From: Stenotrophomonas maltophilia
Lineage (GTDB): Bacteria; Pseudomonadota; Gammaproteobacteria; Xanthomonadales; Xanthomonadaceae
Length of the DNA stretch: 64,000 nucleotides
NCBI RefSeq assembly: GCF_025642255.1
Contig: NZ_CP106759.1
Location: forward strand, 1,081,501 to 1,145,500
Direction: 5' to 3'
Shown here: piece after piece, positions 20,990-29,491 of the stretch
How positions within the stretch are numbered: the first letter of the stretch is position 1
Layout of the letters: each line of letters starts with the position of its first letter
The notes under the pieces: generated by a model
Database searches by the model: none
The model's input: the letters and a program-made list of their open reading frames with translations, nothing else
Told to the model about the DNA's origin: nothing
Program-made: the position numbers and the translations under genes

Positions 20990-21994
20990 ATGCAGATCGC
21001 AGTCTTCAGCGCCCGGCCCTATGATCGCCGCTTTCTTGACGAGGCCAATCAACGCGGCGCCGCAGAACAGGATTTCGCGTTCGTCTACTTCGATGCCGCG
21101 CTCGACCTGCATACCGCCACGCTGGCACAGGGCTGCGACGCCGTCTGCGTGTTCGTCAATGATCGTCTTGATGCCCCTGTGCTGCAGGCCCTGCACGCTC
21201 AGGGCGTGCGCGCCGTGCTGCTGCGGTGCGCCGGCTTCAACAACGTCGATCTCGCCGCTGCGACGTCGCTGGGCCTGTTCGTCGCGCGCGTGCCGGCCTA
21301 CTCACCTGAGGCCGTCGCCGAGCATGCACTGGCCCTGGTGATGACCCTCAACCGGCAGACACATCGCGCCTACAACCGCGTGCGCGAAGGCAACTTCATG
21401 CTCGATGGCCTGCTTGGGCACACCCTGCATGGCCGCACCGTCGGCATCGTCGGCACCGGCAAGATCGGTCTGGCGACGGCGCGCATCTTCAAGGGCCTGG
21501 GCTGCACGGTGCTGGGCCATGATCCCTGTCCATCGGCATCCTTCGTCGGGCTGGGAGAAAACGTGGCTCTGGCCGAGCTGTTGTCCCGCGCCGACATCGT
21601 GTCGCTGCACTGCCCATTGACGGCGGACACCCATCACCTGATCAACGATGCGTCGCTGGCGCAGATGAAAGCGGGTGCCATGCTGGTCAACACCTCGCGT
21701 GGCGGTCTGGTCGATACCCATGCGGTCATCCGCGCGCTGAAATCACGCCGGCTGGGCCACCTGGCAATTGATGTCTACGAGCAGGAAAGCGCGCTGTTCT
21801 TCCAGGATCTCTCCGGGGAAATCATCGACGATGAAGCATTCCAGCGCCTGATGACCTTCCCCAACGTACTGGTGACCGGCCATCAGGGCTTCTTCACCGT
21901 GGAGGCCCTGCAGGAGATCTCGGCGATCACGCTGGGCAACCTGGCGGATTTCGCAGCCGGGCGGGCATGCGCGAACCGGGTGGAGGCAGGCTGA
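20990..21994 (+). CDS. ldhA: D-lactate dehydrogenase (NAD-dependent, 2-hydroxyacid family)
   Basis: Converts pyruvate to D-lactate with NADH in the cytoplasm; 334 residues against a usual 329-335. The start MQIAVFSARPYDRRFL is the LdhA form. The NAD-binding motif GIVGTGKIG is followed by NTSRGGLVDT, the catalytic arginine region, and GHQGFFTVEAL, the catalytic His. An earlier in-frame ATG at 20966 exists, but 20990 fits the family start. It lies 51 bp upstream of tRNA-Thr. Confidence 0.92.
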   Translation: MQIAVFSARPYDRRFLDEANQRGAAEQDFAFVYFDAALDLHTATLAQGCDAVCVFVNDRLDAPVLQALHAQGVRAVLLRCAGFNNVDLAAATSLGLFVARVPAYSPEAVAEHALALVMTLNRQTHRAYNRVREGNFMLDGLLGHTLHGRTVGIVGTGKIGLATARIFKGLGCTVLGHDPCPSASFVGLGENVALAELLSRADIVSLHCPLTADTHHLINDASLAQMKAGAMLVNTSRGGLVDTHAVIRALKSRRLGHLAIDVYEQESALFFQDLSGEIIDDEAFQRLMTFPNVLVTGHQGFFTVEALQEISAITLGNLADFAAGRACANRVEAG

Positions 21995-22005
21995 CCGAGG
22001 GTGGA

Positions 22006-22035
22006 TTGACCACCGGGCAGGGGAGCCCGTAAAAT
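22006..22035 (+). promoter_or_regulatory. Promoter of tRNA-Thr
   Basis: TTGACC (22006-22011) and TAAAAT (22030-22035) with an 18-base spacer, ending 10 bases before the tRNA. Confidence 0.65.
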
Positions 22036-22045
22036 CGCGTGCTCG

Positions 22046-22121
22046 GCCGGAATAGCTCAGTTGGTAGAGCGGCGCATTCGTAATGCGTAGGTCGCAGGTT
22101 CGACTCCTGTTTCCGGCACCA
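22046..22121 (+). tRNA. tRNA-Thr (anticodon CGT)
   Basis: 76 bases with encoded CCA. The acceptor stem is GCCGGAA / TTCCGGC, and the anticodon loop TTCGTAA gives CGT, reading ACG codons. The T arm is GCAGG-TTCGACT-CCTGT. It is followed by a terminator. Its 3' part recurs at 26850, 28479, 29938 and, decayed, at 31492, marking it as the attachment site of repeated insertions. Confidence 0.96.
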
Positions 22122-22130
22122 TGTTTGATG

Positions 22131-22162
22131 AAAAGCCCCGGCCCTGGTCGGGGCTTTTTTGT
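22131..22162 (+). terminator. Rho-independent terminator after tRNA-Thr
   Basis: AAAAGCCCCG / CGGGGCTTTTTT hairpin 10 bases after the CCA end. It is copied with each tRNA 3' end in the array. Confidence 0.85.
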
Positions 22163-22337
22163 GTCTGGTGGCGCCGGGCCATGCCCGGCGGAATACGAGT
22201 TCCCCAGCAGTGCCAGCCCCATGGCGGGCAGCCCGCAGCTTCCGAGCCTCGCGACCCGCTGGCCCCTCCGGCTTCCCAGGCGCTTAGCTCCTCGCACAGT
22301 TCCTGACGTGGCAACCGCAGCCGGTCATTCCTGTGCT
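22163..22337. repeat. Conserved leader of the RHS units (copy 1), with SMAG palindrome
   Basis: Begins with a GC palindrome GCGCCGGGCCATGCCCGGCG (22171-22190) and runs into the RHS gene. The same block occurs at 26936-27109 and 30016-30191 with few differences. No gene is seen in it, and no clear Shine-Dalgarno precedes the RHS ATG. Confidence 0.75.
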
Positions 22338-23348
22338 ATGAATACCCAGCCTTGCTTCAAGGCTCTTTCAGGGATTGGAAGGATGCGCAGGTTCGGGGGA
22401 ACTGCGGGCGGTGTGTCGACCCGCTTCAGGGGGTTTGAAGATCGAATTCGGAAGCTGGGGGCATTGGGCGCCTGGCTGTGCTGCGTGCTGCTGCTCGGCC
22501 TTGGCGTGTCGCCAGCCGCAATTGCCCAGACGACGGTGACGTACATCCACACGGACGCGCTGGGCTCGGTCGTGGCCGAGAGCGATGCCAACGGCAACGT
22601 GATCAAGCGCTATGACTACGAGCCTTACGGTGCTGTGGTCGGTGGTCAGGTCACGGATGGCCCGGGGTATACCGGGCATGTGAGCGACTCGGCCACCGGG
22701 CTGAGCTACATGCAGCAGCGGTACATGGATCCGCAGTTGGGTGTGTTCCTGTCGGTGGATCCGGTGACGGCCTATGAACAGCCGGTGGGGCAGTTCAATC
22801 GATATCGGTATGCAAACGGCAATCCGTACAAGTTCACTGATCCGGACGGGAGGCAGAGTTGGAGTGACTTCCAGACCGGCTTTGAGAACGGAACACTTAA
22901 CGCCTCCCGATACGAGCACGGATTTCCGTTGCATGCCAATTGGGCTGAGCAAACTGGCTATGCCATTGGTTCCGGTATCGTCAAGGGCGGGCAGTCCCAT
23001 GCTGGTGGCATTCGAGCGCCGCCCCTGCGTATGCAGCCACCCCGGACTGGGACTGTTACAGTTGGCGCGCCATCTGGCCGGAACACAAACAAATTGCGAC
23101 CGGACGCCAATGCAGAGGGCGCACACTCTGTCCTAAAGCGTGGTGAGGATGGCAATATCAGCAATACTGCCACTTACCAGCCAAATCCGAACAATCCGTC
23201 CGGCTTCCAAGAGGTAAAGCGTGTCGACGTAACCGGAAAGGCTCATACCAATCCTGATGGATCCATCATTGCCACACCTCATGTGAAAGAGGCAGGGCAA
23301 AAGGGGGTGCGTCCGGCGCTCCCAGAAGAGCTGCCAAAGCGGAACTGA
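22338..23348 (+). CDS. Small secreted RHS-core protein with type-24-like toxin tip (RHS A)
   Basis: Predicted secreted polymorphic toxin of 336 residues, far shorter than usual RHS proteins. Residues 1-64 form a long N-region and Sec signal (AWLCCVLLLGLGVSPAAIAQ). Residues 66-172 are the RHS-associated core end ([39 protein letters not shown]). The tip, 173-336, ends with KRVDVTGKAHTNPDGS, TPHV and GVRPALPEELP, resembling polymorphic toxin type 24. It is 8 bp upstream of its immunity gene. An alternative start is ATG 22383, behind GGAAGG. The toxin activity is not established. Confidence 0.75.
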   Translation: MNTQPCFKALSGIGRMRRFGGTAGGVSTRFRGFEDRIRKLGALGAWLCCVLLLGLGVSPAAIAQTTVTYIHTDALGSVVAESDANGNVIKRYDYEPYGAVVGGQVTDGPGYTGHVSDSATGLSYMQQRYMDPQLGVFLSVDPVTAYEQPVGQFNRYRYANGNPYKFTDPDGRQSWSDFQTGFENGTLNASRYEHGFPLHANWAEQTGYAIGSGIVKGGQSHAGGIRAPPLRMQPPRTGTVTVGAPSGRNTNKLRPDANAEGAHSVLKRGEDGNISNTATYQPNPNNPSGFQEVKRVDVTGKAHTNPDGSIIATPHVKEAGQKGVRPALPEELPKRN

Positions 23349-23356
23349 GATTATTT

Positions 23357-23692
23357 ATGGACACTGCGATTGCGCTTTTGCAAAAATGGTACTCGAATCA
23401 CTGTGACGAAGATTGGGAGCATTCCTACGGTATCAAGATAGACACTTTGGATAACCCAGGGTGGATTCTCACTGTCGACCTGGTTGACACGGAGTTGAGT
23501 GAATATTCGCTGCCCAGAACGCGCATTGATCGTTCGGAAGTAGATTGGATTCAGTCCGAGATTTCGGATGGGCGCTATATCGCTTGCGGTGGAGTGCTCA
23601 ACCTGGAGGAGATCGTGCTTCAGTTTTTGAACTTCGCCGAGGGTCCCCGCGTCGACAGTCAGGATGCGCGAACCGACGGCGTAGGGCAGTAG
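23357..23692 (+). CDS. Imm53-family immunity protein
   Basis: Small cytoplasmic protein of 111 residues directly behind RHS A. LLQKWYSNHCDEDWEHSYGI and TLDNPGWILTVDL match the immunity 53 family, which neutralises polymorphic toxin tips. The C-terminus (NLEEIVLQFLNFAEG) also fits. Position and size make it the cognate immunity gene of the RHS A tip. Confidence 0.8.
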   Translation: MDTAIALLQKWYSNHCDEDWEHSYGIKIDTLDNPGWILTVDLVDTELSEYSLPRTRIDRSEVDWIQSEISDGRYIACGGVLNLEEIVLQFLNFAEGPRVDSQDARTDGVGQ

Positions 23693-23757
23693 GTTTTTTC
23701 GTTCAGTGTTCGGAGCAAGTTTGTGCTCTGTCGTCGCAGACATTAGGCATCGTCAGC

Positions 23758-23833
23758 GGACGATCCTCATCCAAACATCCCCTCGCATCCTGTCCTAAGT
23801 TGGCTCTATCGCCACTCACGGACAACCCGCCCG
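23758..23833. repeat. Integrase-leader repeat, copy 1
   Basis: 76 bases starting GGACGATCCTCATCCAA, containing GCATCCTGTCCTAAGTTGG and ending at the integrase ATG. Related copies lie at 25810, 26611, 29317 and 31197. It probably carries the integrase promoter or an arm-site. Confidence 0.75.
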
Positions 23834-24871
23834 ATGTCATCCGCCCTCACCAAACGCATCGTTCTCAGGGCTGAACCCCGGGATCGCCCCTGCGAGGTCA
23901 GGGACGCTCAGGTTCGCGGCCTGATCCTGCGTGTGCAGCCTTCAGGGCATAAGGCTTGGATCGTGACCTGGGCGCACGGTAAACGTCGTACCTTAGGTTC
24001 GGTCGAGCACTTGACGCTCGACCAGGCCCGCGACCAAGCCCGGCAAGCGGTCGCTGAATACGTTCAGTCCGGATTGCCGGCACTCGCAAAGTCCAAGCCC
24101 ACTAGCTGCACGCTCGAAACACTGCTCAACGAGCATTTCGAGCCTTGGGCGATAGCTGAGCTCAAGGGTGGTCGTCAGTACCCGGACCGCATCCGATCAG
24201 TGTTCCCGTGGCTGCTGCGTCGTCAGATCATCGAAATTGACGTGCCCACAATGGAGCGATGGTGGCGCGGTCGTGTCACTGGCCCCGATGCAGTCACCAA
24301 GGCTACCGCAGCGCGCGACTTTGCTTGCCTGCGGTCTGCCTTGTCTCGGGCCGTTGAGTGGAAGCTGATCGAGACTAACCCCCTCATGGGCATGCGTCAG
24401 CGATCAGCAGCTAGCCGCAAGGTGGTTCGGTTCCTGTCCCCTGATGAGGAGGCGATGCTCCGGGCCTCGCTGGCAGCGCGCGATCTAGCTGGGGTTGAGG
24501 GGAGGGCGAACGCGAATGCGGCCCGACGTAAGTACCGGCAAGCGGTTCTGCCTGACTTGCCGATGGACGGCTATGTCGATCACCTGACTCCGGTGGTCCT
24601 TACAGCCATCAATACCGGCATGCGGCGGGGTGAACTGCTATCGATGACATGGGCGGACATCAACTGGGAAGCCAAGATGCTGACCATTCGAGCCGAGAAC
24701 GCCAAGTCCGGTAGGCAGCGTCACATCCCGCTAAACGTCGAAGCCATGGAAGTCCTGCAGCGTTGGGCTAGACAAGCGGGCGAGCGCCGTGCGGGCAAGG
24801 TCTTCGACGTGACGGACATCAAGAAGGGGTGGGGCAACCTCATAGCCGATGCCCGCATCGAAGAATTCCGG
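23834..24871 (+). pseudogene. Tyrosine recombinase (integrase), truncated before the HxxR box
   Basis: Site-specific recombinase expected to act at tRNA-Thr. 346 codons remain: an N-terminal DUF4102-type domain (LRVQPSGHKAWIVTW), a core-binding domain and the first catalytic arginine (AINTGMRRGELLSMTW). Homology stops after EEFR, just where family members continue with the HDLRH box. At 24872 RHS-tip DNA begins, and the frame runs on 33 nonsense codons to 24970. It lacks the second Arg, the His and the Tyr, so it cannot be active. Confidence 0.85.
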
Positions 24872-25404
24872 TCAATCGCTATCGGTATGCGAACGGCAAT
24901 CCGTACAAGTTCACAGATCCGGATGGACGTGCAGTCACTTGTAACGAGAATCGATGTTCTGGTGAGGTGAACACCATCGCTGATGCTCTGGCGCTTCCTG
25001 CAATTCTGACGATAGCGTACGGGGGGAGATTAGTCTCAAATGCAATTGATTCCATCCAGCGGAGTGAAGGGGCTGATCCGACCGACTCCACGGAGGGGGA
25101 AGGGGGAAAGCAGGCGCCCGATAGCGTAGCTGGACTACGTGGTGAATCGACTATTGAAAATGTCACTACCCGAGGCACCCGGGTATGGGATAGAGGAGCC
25201 GAATCAGATCAGAAAGCAAAGGATTTTGACGCGCTGGGTCCCAAGGATGTCGACACAAAGGCAAACGGAACTCGTGTTGGGCAATTGGAGGATGGAAGTC
25301 GAGTGATTGACAGGAACTACTCCAAGGATGGACGGCCGACGCTGGAGATTCGGCGCCAGGACGGTCGAACCACTGATGAGTTTAGATATGGGAAGAACCC
25401 ATGA
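24872..25404 (+). pseudogene. Orphan RHS C-terminal tip (displaced toxin cassette)
   Basis: Begins with the RHS core end [19 protein letters not shown], without the rest of the core or a signal peptide, and continues to a tip of about 160 residues. Its C-terminus ([40 protein letters not shown]) resembles a tip domain common at RHS ends, but I cannot name its activity. It is fused to the truncated integrase in a different frame, so it is probably silent. It is followed by an overlapping immunity-type gene. Confidence 0.7.
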
Positions 25405-25805
25405 TTGGACAGCGTTCTGCAGATTTTGAAGAGTGGCGACCTGACGGAATGGACGGGGATCACTCGTGGGATGTCGGGGAAGTTAGATATTCGATTGACG
25501 GATCTATGGCTATAGATTTGTTCGAGAACACGGGAAGGAAGGCGTGGATTCTGATTTTCGCAACGCCCTTGGCCGTTCGAATTACTCAGGAGGGAAGTCT
25601 CCAGGAATACTGGGAGTCAGGCGTAGTGGTGGCCGGGCATAACCTGATGCGTGCAACCAGCTCATCGTTGTTGACGTGGTTGGAGAATTCGAGCGGTGGC
25701 GTTCATTCTTCGGGAAATATGGCGCATTATGCGGTCTTCTCCGACGATGTCTGCGTTGAAGTTCTCTCGCGTGTCGTGCCTTCTCTGATGCCTGCAGATG
25801 CCTAG
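25401..25805 (+). CDS. Putative immunity protein for the orphan tip
   Basis: 134 residues, acidic, no signal peptide; no family recognised. Its ATG overlaps the tip stop (ATGA), the coupled arrangement typical of tip/immunity pairs. Segments include [19 protein letters not shown] and [18 protein letters not shown] content is lower than in core genes. The immunity role is inferred from position only. Confidence 0.6.
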   Translation: MIGQRSADFEEWRPDGMDGDHSWDVGEVRYSIDGSMAIDLFENTGRKAWILIFATPLAVRITQEGSLQEYWESGVVVAGHNLMRATSSSLLTWLENSSGGVHSSGNMAHYAVFSDDVCVEVLSRVVPSLMPADA

Positions 25806-25809
25806 ATGA

Positions 25810-25885
25810 GGACGATCCTCATCCAATCAACGCCTGGCATCCTGTCCTAATTTGGCGCTATCGCCACTTACGGACGCTCCGCCCA
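25810..25885. repeat. Integrase-leader repeat, copy 2
   Basis: Starts GGACGATCCTCATCCAA and carries the GCATCCTGTCCTAA core, ending at the ATG of an integrase remnant. Confidence 0.75.
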
Positions 25886-26112
25886 ATGTCATCCGCCCTC
25901 ACCAAGCGCATCGTTCTCACAGCAGAACCCCGAGATCGCCCCTACGAGCTCAGGGACGCTCAGGTTCGCGGCCTGATTCTGCGAGTGCAACCCTCGGGCC
26001 ACAAAGCTTGGATCGTGACCTGGGCGCACGGTAAGCGTCGTACCTTGGGGTCGTTGAGCTTCTGACACTTGATCAGGCCCGCGACCAAGCCCGGCAAGCC
26101 GTTGCTGAGTAC
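25886..26112 (+). pseudogene. Integrase 5' remnant, copy 2
   Basis: Matches the first 75 or so codons of the integrase at 23834 (MSSALTKRIVLTAEPRDRP). A frameshift follows GKRRTLGS, and homology ends near 26112 (GAGTACGTTT). Non-functional. Confidence 0.85.
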
Positions 26113-26152
26113 GTTTGGACTGCCACAAGCAATTGCACGGGAGAGATTAGCA

Positions 26153-26524
26153 ATGAATGAGACGACCATAGCTAAAGATGGTGAGAACGAGACTGCGGTG
26201 CCGCAAGCTTGGCGGCCCACGCTCGCAGCCATCGTTGATGCTCTGATTCAAGGTGGCGAACCATCGCTACCGCAGGTAACCCTTCAGGCCCCAGATGTGT
26301 GGGCAAGCGCGCTAGAGAACATTCGCGCGTATGGCGCACACTTGAAAAGGCTGCCAGATGAGTCCTGGAACTCTTCCGTCTGCATCTGGTATGGAGATTT
26401 TTGGAATGTTCTGGTTGATCTTTACACAGAAGAAGAGGGGAGGAGTGACCTAGTGCTTCAGGCTCACGTGTACGAAGTTGGTGATGGGTATCGATACGAG
26501 GTGATTTTGGTATGCGTGCCGTAG
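26153..26524 (+). CDS. DUF7668-like immunity-type protein without a toxin
   Basis: 123 residues, cytoplasmic; GGGAGAG precedes ATG 26153. WRPTLAAIVDALIQGG, YGDFWNVLVDLYTEEEGRS and DLVLQAHVYE resemble DUF7668 proteins, often found as immunity-like genes beside polymorphic toxins. The upstream sequence is an integrase remnant, not a toxin, so this looks like an orphan left by deletion of its partner. Confidence 0.6.
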   Translation: MNETTIAKDGENETAVPQAWRPTLAAIVDALIQGGEPSLPQVTLQAPDVWASALENIRAYGAHLKRLPDESWNSSVCIWYGDFWNVLVDLYTEEEGRSDLVLQAHVYEVGDGYRYEVILVCVP

Positions 26525-26849
26525 AACCTGAAGGTCTGTTCGAATTTCATCGGTTTTCAAATTAAGTAGTGACTTAATTGGCGGCTACATGGGGCGGGGC
26601 TGTGCACTGTGGACGATCCTCATCCAAACACCGCCTTGCATCCTGTCCTAAGTTGGTTCTATCGCCATTTGCGGACGCTCCGCCCAATGTCATCCCCCCT
26701 CACCAAGCGCATCGTTCTCACAGCTGAGCCCCCGAGAGCGCCCCCATCGTCCCGGCGGCAACGGTCCATGCCGGTTCGCTCGTCCGGAGTCGGGATCATC
26801 CGGTCAGTCGCGAGCTGCTTAGATCGCTCGCCAAGTTCAGTCGGCTGGG
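26525..26849. other. Gene-free junction: leader repeat copy 3 and third integrase stub
   Basis: Leader repeat at 26611-26686, then a third integrase start (ATG 26687, MSSPLTKRIVLTAEP) that decays after about 20 codons near 26745. The remainder up to the tRNA fragment at 26850 shows no recognisable gene. Confidence 0.7.
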
Positions 26850-26894
26850 TTCGTAATGCGTAGGTCGCAGGTTCGACTCCTGTTTCCGGCACCA
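26850..26894 (+). repeat. tRNA-Thr 3' fragment (att-like), copy 2
   Basis: 45 bases identical to the tRNA-Thr 3' part, from the anticodon loop TTCGTAATGCG to CCA. The 5' half is missing, so it is not a tRNA gene. It is consistent with an attachment-site duplication. Confidence 0.85.
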
Positions 26895-26903
26895 TGTTTG
26901 ATG

Positions 26904-26935
26904 AAAAGCCCCGGCACTGGTCGGGGCTTTTTTTG
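26904..26935 (+). terminator. Copied tRNA-Thr terminator, unit 2
   Basis: AAAAGCCCCG / CGGGGC hairpin and T run, duplicated together with the tRNA 3' end. Confidence 0.75.
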
Positions 26936-27109
26936 TGTCTGGTAGCGCCGGGCCATGCCCGGCGGAATGCGAGTTCCCCAGCAGTGCCAACCCATGGCGG
27001 GAAGCCGCAATTTCCGAGTCTCGCGGCCTACTCGTCCCTCCGGCTTCCCGAGCGCTTGGCTCCTCGCACTGTTCCTGACGTGGCAACCGCGGCCGGTCAT
27101 TCCTGTGCT

Positions 27110-28108
27110 ATGAATACCCAGCCTTGCTTCAAGGCTCTTTCAGGGATTGGAAGGATGCGCAGGTTCGGGGGAACTGCAGGCGGTGTGTCGGCCCGCTTCA
27201 GGGGATTTGAAGAGCGATTTCGGAAGTCGGGGGCATTCGGCGCCTGGCTGTGCTGCGTGCTGCTGCTCGGCCTTGGCCTGTCGCCAGCCGCAATTGCCCA
27301 GACGACGGTCACTTACATCCACACGGATGCCTTGGGCTCGGTTGTGGCCGAAAGCGATGCCAACGGCAACGTGATCAAGCGCTATGACTACGAGCCTTAC
27401 GGTGCTGTGGTCGGTGGTCAGGTCACGGATGGCCCGGGGTATACCGGGCATGTGAGCGACTCGGCCACCGGACTGAGCTACATGCAGCAGCGGTACATGG
27501 ATCCGCAGTTGGGTGTGTTCCTGTCGGTGGATCCGGTGACGGCATATGAGCAGCCGGTAGGGCAGTTCAATCGGTATCGCTATGCCAACGGGAATCCGTA
27601 CAAGTTCACTGATCCTGATGGACGGCAGGCGATCCCGATGCCGGCCCCTTACATCCTTCCCATCCCGGTTCCCAACCCTGGTGGAAACATCCAGCGCAGT
27701 GAGGATACATCCGGGGGGAATCGCGAGAGCGGGCCAAGTGGAAGGCCAACTTCGAGGCCCACTGAACGTCCCGCAGGTCGGGATACAGTGCGGCGGGGGC
27801 GAGACGGGCAGCCAATACCCAATCGTTTCCCCGACCGACCACTACCCACTAAGCCCAATGGTGAGCCTGCACCAGAACCGGATGCGGCTGGCCCGCATAC
27901 GCAACTGGGGCAGCGAGATGGTAGAAATGGAAAGTACGACCAGGCGAGAGAATTCGACGGTCACGGGAGGCCGGTAAAGACTATTGATTTTACTGACCAC
28001 GGTCGGCCGGGCAGTCATACGAACCCGCACGAACATCCTTATGAGCCGAGTGCTACCGGGGGCACTCCTTCACGCGGACCCGCGCGGCCGCTTAACGGAG
28101 GCGGATAG
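27110..28108 (+). CDS. Small secreted RHS-core protein with HxNPHxH tip (RHS B)
   Basis: 332 residues. The first 172 residues are nearly identical to RHS A, including the signal sequence (LCCVLLLGLGLSPAAIAQ) and the core end FTDPDGR. The tip is unrelated at its start: a proline-rich linker (PMPAPYILPIPVPNP), an Arg/Pro-rich stretch, then KYDQAREFDGHGRPVKTIDF and SHTNPHEHPY. The His-rich end could be a nuclease-type metal site, but I cannot assign the family. An immunity-type gene starts 2 bp after the stop. Confidence 0.72.
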   Translation: MNTQPCFKALSGIGRMRRFGGTAGGVSARFRGFEERFRKSGAFGAWLCCVLLLGLGLSPAAIAQTTVTYIHTDALGSVVAESDANGNVIKRYDYEPYGAVVGGQVTDGPGYTGHVSDSATGLSYMQQRYMDPQLGVFLSVDPVTAYEQPVGQFNRYRYANGNPYKFTDPDGRQAIPMPAPYILPIPVPNPGGNIQRSEDTSGGNRESGPSGRPTSRPTERPAGRDTVRRGRDGQPIPNRFPDRPLPTKPNGEPAPEPDAAGPHTQLGQRDGRNGKYDQAREFDGHGRPVKTIDFTDHGRPGSHTNPHEHPYEPSATGGTPSRGPARPLNGGG

Positions 28109-28110
28109 TC

Positions 28111-28473
28111 ATGACCGTAAACGCTTGGGACTTCCCAATCACGGGAGACAGGGTAGTTGAGGCGTTAAGAGATAACTTCAGCACGAATGATATTTGGCTG
28201 CTATCGCATTTGGATGTCCCTTCGGGAGCGGAGTCAAAAGCGACCTTGGGTCATCTTCGAGAGCGGATGGTGAACAGGCCGTTAGAGGTGTCGACGGGTG
28301 ATCTGTGCGATGCGCTTGCTGGTGCGCCGCAAGTATGGGTACTGGACATCCGGCTATCATCCGACCACGAAGTTCAGCTCTACATTGAAGATGGTGAGGT
28401 ATTTGAGGAGAGTCTGGACAGGATGGTCGGAACCGGAAATATCGCTGGACCGACAGACCCGGGACTGAGATGA
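28111..28473 (+). CDS. Putative immunity protein for RHS B
   Basis: 120 residues, no signal peptide and no family recognised. It starts 2 bp after RHS B. Segments include NDIWLLSHLDVPSGAE and DLCDALAGAPQVWVLDIRL. Assignment rests on tight coupling, size and lower GC content. The stop abuts a 21-base tRNA-Thr fragment. Confidence 0.6.
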   Translation: MTVNAWDFPITGDRVVEALRDNFSTNDIWLLSHLDVPSGAESKATLGHLRERMVNRPLEVSTGDLCDALAGAPQVWVLDIRLSSDHEVQLYIEDGEVFEESLDRMVGTGNIAGPTDPGLR

Positions 28474-28478
28474 AATGT

Positions 28479-28499
28479 AGGTTCGACTCCTGTTTCCGG
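28479..28499 (+). repeat. tRNA-Thr T-arm fragment, copy 3
   Basis: 21 bases (AGGTTCGACTCCTGTTTCCGG) identical to the T arm and acceptor end of tRNA-Thr, without CCA. An orphan toxin tip begins directly after it. Confidence 0.75.
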
Positions 28500-28500
28500 A

Positions 28501-28848
28501 GTTGGGCTTGTCCCCGTAGTAGGGGATGGGGCTGGGAAGCTGATAAAAGGCGCCGACAACATAGCGGATGGAGTTAGGTTGAATAAGCAACTTGGCAGCG
28601 AGCAGCAGCTTGGCGAGCTGATATCAGGCGAAGGGCGGGTCATAGCTGGCGGTAATGGTAGCGTCGGATTACGGGACTCGCCGCGCCTTAGCGCTGTTCA
28701 TGGAGGGCAGGCATCAGATTGGACCAAGGTGTCGAGCTCATCGCATAAGGCGCCAGATGGTCAGCAGTTTTCTACCCACGCATATCGAAATCAGACGAGC
28801 GGACAAGTCGTTGAGCCAAAAACAAAGTTGATTGAAGAGGGGAAGTAG
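28501..28848 (+). pseudogene. Orphan toxin tip without RHS core
   Basis: Open frame of about 115 residues running on from the tRNA fragment, beginning GLVPVVGDGAGKLIKGADN, like a pre-toxin segment. It ends in SDWTKVSSSSHKAPDGQQ and KTKLIEEGK, a tip type common in RHS and filamentous-haemagglutinin proteins. The only start codon inside is TTG 28579, so it is probably an unexpressed displaced cassette. Its last 40 codons recur at 30610-30729. Confidence 0.65.
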
Positions 28849-28851
28849 GTC

Positions 28852-29244
28852 ATGCGAGTTAAAGTTATTGATGATTGGGAGAGCGTTCTCGCTGACCTTG
28901 GCGCAGAGGGTAAGGTGAAGCCGAAACTGTTCGTGGCTCGTGGAAAAGAGTACACGGTTTATGGGCTCAGTTTGCATCGTAGTTCAAGTGTGTATAGAGC
29001 GGGGGCGCTAATCTGTCAGCTGGTCGATGATTATGGGAATCTTATCTTCGCGCCGATTGGCGTATTTGATGTAATTGATGGAGCAATTCCGGATTTCTGG
29101 CGGATCGAAGTTCGCGATGGTGACGTTCTTATTTGGCCAGATATTTTCTACAAAGACTTCTTCTTCGACGACTTGTCAGATGGTGTTCCGGAGTGCGTCG
29201 CGGCCTTCCGAAATCTGCAGTCACTGATGGGAAATACTGGCTGA
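28852..29244 (+). CDS. Putative immunity protein, paralogue 1
   Basis: 130 residues, ATG 28852, three bases after the tip stop. It is clearly paralogous to the gene at 30734 (shared DLSDGVPECVAAFR and WESVLA.LGAEGK). Family not recognised. Conservation next to the same tip end in two places supports a cognate immunity role. Confidence 0.65.
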   Translation: MRVKVIDDWESVLADLGAEGKVKPKLFVARGKEYTVYGLSLHRSSSVYRAGALICQLVDDYGNLIFAPIGVFDVIDGAIPDFWRIEVRDGDVLIWPDIFYKDFFFDDLSDGVPECVAAFRNLQSLMGNTG

Positions 29245-29316
29245 CTGGTTTCCCGTATAGATAGGAGAACAAGGTTGAGGGCTTCGATGCAAAGGCTGGC
29301 GGAGCACGTTTGCTGC

Positions 29317-29363
29317 GGACGATCCGCATCCAATCACCGCCTCGCATCCTGTCCTAAGTTGGC
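29317..29363. repeat. Integrase-leader repeat, copy 4 (integrase deleted)
   Basis: GGACGATCCGCATCCAATCA to GTCCTAAGTTGGC. Homology then stops and no integrase start follows. Confidence 0.7.
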
Positions 29364-29434
29364 CGGTAATCTCCCCGTAGGTCGGCAGCATTGATAAATG
29401 GAATTTTCTCGTAATCTAATCCAGAGGAGATCCC

Positions 29435-29491
29435 ATGAAAATTCACTATTCGCCGATAGCCATATTGGACCGGTCAGGACTTCGCGCATGA
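29435..29491 (+). CDS. 18-residue ORF coupled to the next gene
   Basis: ATG 29435 has a strong AGAGGAG ribosome-binding site and encodes MKIHYSPIAILDRSGLRA. Its stop overlaps the ATG at 29488 (ATGA). It could be a leader peptide or the remnant of a larger upstream gene. Confidence 0.35.
   Translation: MKIHYSPIAILDRSGLRA

Noticed and set aside
24829..25404. Complete protein starting at GTG 24829
   Set aside because: The first residues come from the integrase in a wrong frame; the tip proper starts at 24872 and no credible ribosome-binding site precedes it.
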